Of a stretch of DNA of 64,000 nt, positions 62,079 through 64,000 are shown in pieces. The position numbers and the translations under genes were made by a program. The first letter of the stretch is position 1; every line of letters starts with the position of its first letter. This DNA is from Knoellia koreensis (GTDB lineage: Bacteria; Actinomycetota; Actinomycetes; Actinomycetales; Dermatophilaceae), in contig NZ_JABEPQ010000001.1 of NCBI RefSeq assembly GCF_013041615.1, positions 922,976 to 986,975 on the forward strand, written 5' to 3'. The notes below the pieces were generated by a model, which did no database searches, was not told where the DNA came from, and was given only the letters and a program-made list of their open reading frames with translations.

Positions 62079-64000
62079 TCAGCGTTTGGTGGTGCCGGTC
62101 GGCCGGTCGCGGATGACAGCCGGGTCGTTCTTGGCCGGCGGCGTCTTCGGCGTGATCTGCGCGACCGGCGCCTTCGTCCCGGTCGGCGGGACCTTCTGCT
62201 CCTGCAACGCGTACGTCATGACGTCCTTGAAGACCGGGCCGGCGACCGAACCACCGAAGTAGCCCTTGATCGGGCGCTGCAGGGTGACGGCCACGACGAT
62301 CTGCGGGTCGTCGGCAGGGGCGAAGCCGATGAAGCTGGCCGTCTTGCCGGAGTAGCCGCCGACCTTGGCGTCGTACCGGTCGGCGGTGCCCGTCTTGCCG
62401 GCGACGCGGTAGCCCGGGATCTTCGCCTCCGGCGCGGTGCCCTCCTTGCCGACGACGCCCTCGAGCATGTCGCGCAGCTTGGCGGCGGTGTCCTGGGAGA
62501 CGACCTGCACCGGCTTGGGCTCGGGCGCGGCGGTCCAGCCCCCGTTGCCGTCGCTGACGTCCGCGACGATCCGCGGCGGGATGCGCACGCCGCCGTTGGC
62601 GATGGTCTGGAACACCCCGGCCGCCTGCAGCGCGTTGACCGACAGGCCCTGTCCGTACATCACGGTGTAGCGCTGGGAGCCGTTCCAGTCCTGCGGCTTG
62701 GCCAACAGGCCGGGGCTCTCGCCCGGGAAGTCCATGCCGGAGGTCTGGCCCAGCCCGAACTTGCGGTAGTAGTCGTACAGCGTCTGCGGCTGCATCTTCT
62801 CGCCGACGAGGACGGTGCCGATGTTGCTGGACTGCGCCAGGACGCCGGTGAAGGTGAGGTTCAGCGTCGCGTGGTCGTGGCTGTCCTTGAACTCCTTGTT
62901 GTCCGCGCGATAGATCCGGTTCGGCACCTCGACCACGGTCGAGGGAGTGACGACCTTCTCCTCCAGCGCTGCGGCGGCGGTCATCACCTTCGCCGTCGAG
63001 CCGGGCTCGTAGACGTCGCTCCAGGCCTTGTTGGTCCAGTTGTCGCTGGACTGGCCGGGCTGGTTCGGGTCGAACGTCGGGTAGGACGCGACTGCCAGCA
63101 GCTCACCGGTCTTGGCGTTGAGCGCCACGACACTGCCCGACAGCGCCTTGGTCTCCCGGACCTTCTGCGCCACCGCGTTCTGGGCGTACCACTGCAGGTC
63201 CGAGTCGATGGTCAGCCGGACGTCCTTGCCGGGCACCGAGTTGATGGTGTCCTGCCGCGCGTTCGGGATGGGCTTGCCGTCCTGGCTCGCCTCGAAGATG
63301 GTCTTGCCGGCCTTGCCCTTGAGGCTCTTGTCCATCAGCACCTCGAGGCCGCCACCCGCGGTGCCGTCGGCCTGGAGGAACCCCACGAGCGACGCGGCTG
63401 CCGTCGAGGTCGGGTAGGTGCGGTCGCTGGTGGGCTCGGAGTAGATGCCGTTGACGCCGAGCGCGGCGATCTTGCGCCAGTTGAGCGGCGTGATGTTCTT
63501 GGCGAGGATGCGGTACCGCTCCTTGCCGTCGAGCATGGGGGTCAGCTTGTCGACAGGGATCCCCAGCAGGGGTGACAGGTCCTTGGCCGCGCCCTCGACG
63601 CCGACCTTGACGCGTTCCTTGCCGACGGTCTTGGTGTACTCCGGCACCGCGGTCTGGTCGACGGTCACCGTCCGTCGTTCGACGCTGGACGCGAGGATCG
63701 TGCCGTCGCGGTCGACGATGGACCCGCGCATGGCAGGCAGCGCGACGGTGGTGGTGCGCGAGGACTGCGCGTCCTTGGAGACCGCGGCCGCATCGAAACC
63801 CTGCAGCCGCAGCAGCTGCGCCCCGAAGATGCTGAAGACGAACAGGACCGCGATCGTCATGGTCCGCATCCGCCGGCGCGGGTTGCCGCCCCCGAGCTGC
63901 ACCGGCTTGCCAGCCGGGCGACGCGGTGGCGGGGCCGCCTTGGCGCGGGGACGCCCGGTGCCGCCGCCACTGGCGGGCCGGCGCTGTGCCGACGTGCCGT
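62079..64000 (-). CDS. ftsI: Division-specific penicillin-binding protein 3 (FtsI/PbpB), 5' end outside window
   Basis: At least 640 codons are open to the window edge. A GTG at 63902 is a possible start, but the frame continues upstream as a Pro/Arg/Ala/Gly-rich cytoplasmic tail, typical of actinobacterial FtsI, so the gene is probably cut. One membrane helix (MRTMTIAVLFVFSIFGAQLL), a PBP dimer domain (ALPAMRGSIVDRDGTILASS) and the transpeptidase domain with SxxK in EPGSTAKVM (about 62995-63010), SSN and KTGTAD (about 62385-62405) are visible. FtsI cross-links septal peptidoglycan with FtsW. Confidence 0.94.
   Translation of the reverse strand, partial: GTSAQRRPASGGGTGRPRAKAAPPPRRPAGKPVQLGGGNPRRRMRTMTIAVLFVFSIFGAQLLRLQGFDAAAVSKDAQSSRTTTVALPAMRGSIVDRDGTILASSVERRTVTVDQTAVPEYTKTVGKERVKVGVEGAAKDLSPLLGIPVDKLTPMLDGKERYRILAKNITPLNWRKIAALGVNGIYSEPTSDRTYPTSTAAASLVGFLQADGTAGGGLEVLMDKSLKGKAGKTIFEASQDGKPIPNARQDTINSVPGKDVRLTIDSDLQWYAQNAVAQKVRETKALSGSVVALNAKTGELLAVASYPTFDPNQPGQSSDNWTNKAWSDVYEPGSTAKVMTAAAALEEKVVTPSTVVEVPNRIYRADNKEFKDSHDHATLNLTFTGVLAQSSNIGTVLVGEKMQPQTLYDYYRKFGLGQTSGMDFPGESPGLLAKPQDWNGSQRYTVMYGQGLSVNALQAAGVFQTIANGGVRIPPRIVADVSDGNGGWTAAPEPKPVQVVSQDTAAKLRDMLEGVVGKEGTAPEAKIPGYRVAGKTGTADRYDAKVGGYSGKTASFIGFAPADDPQIVVAVTLQRPIKGYFGGSVAGPVFKDVMTYALQEQKVPPTGTKAPVAQITPKTPPAKNDPAVIRDRPTGTTKR

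Overview
The window is a 64 kb piece of a high-GC (about 70% by eye) actinobacterial chromosome. Four things point to a member of the Micrococcales with meso-DAP peptidoglycan, most likely in or near the Intrasporangiaceae (Janibacter, Knoellia, Phycicoccus, Tetrasphaera type). The division cluster lacks ftsA and runs ftsI-murE-murF-mraY-murD-ftsW-murG-murC-ftsQ-ftsZ-pgeF-yggS-sepF-yggT-divIVA. MurE carries a DNPR motif. GTG starts are frequent. Many genes have a TANNNT -10 box only 6-8 nt before the start codon, the leaderless layout common in Actinobacteria. The genus is an inference. I saw no tRNA, rRNA, CRISPR array, IS element or replication origin.

Layout. 1-7.2 kb: the end of a VOC protein, a membrane-anchored esterase, a stand-alone nadA, a 0.7 kb stretch of degenerate repeats, a long DUF222/HNH endonuclease gene under an apparent LexA-controlled leaderless promoter, and a secreted ScyD/ScyE-like protein. 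7.2-16.3 kb: mostly metabolic or housekeeping single genes (enoyl-reductase-like oxidoreductase, glutathionyl-hydroquinone-reductase-like protein, GH1 beta-glucosidase, M20 dipeptidase, DUF3043, a fused two-domain ECF-type ATPase, DedA, LLM-family oxidoreductase). 16.3-34.5 kb: a lipoate/2-oxoacid dehydrogenase neighbourhood (gcvT, pepA, lpdA, E2 with two lipoyl domains, TIGR01777 epimerase, lipB, lipA, DUF4191, RDD, glnA). It is interrupted by an atypical Ser/Thr kinase, a peptidase E-like gene, an ATP-grasp gene and a DUF4097-PadR pair. 34.6-43.8 kb: two small genes, a PAS-GAF-SpoIIE-HATPase phosphatase, oligopeptidase B and dnaE. 43.9-64 kb: a long minus-strand block from ftsI (cut by the window edge) to rluD, ordered by transcription, with most mur/fts genes overlapping by 1-4 nt.

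How the genes work together. lipB and lipA make the lipoyl cofactor used by the E2 protein at 21.4 kb and regenerated by LpdA; the GcvT glycine-cleavage system uses a lipoylated carrier too. The mur/fts block builds lipid II (MurC-G, MraY), polymerises and cross-links it (FtsW, FtsI), and positions the work (FtsZ, FtsQ, SepF, DivIVA/Wag31). Four strong hairpins (after pepA, divIVA and ftsZ, and between a convergent pair) and one between rluD and dnaE divide the region into transcription units.

Most unusual observations. (1) The octamer GTATGCCG/CGGCATAC occurs about 61 times by hand count, roughly once per kb, in both orientations, inside and between genes and in more than one codon frame. 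(2) Two copies face each other in a perfect 30-bp palindrome between rluD and dnaE. (3) Three exact TTGTCCACA (DnaA-box) 9-mers all sit at promoters. (4) The HNH gene combines a DnaA box, a near-consensus -35/-10 pair and a one-mismatch LexA box that overlaps its start codon. (5) Two 19-bp dyads that are reverse complements of each other lie between the peptidase E gene and lipB.
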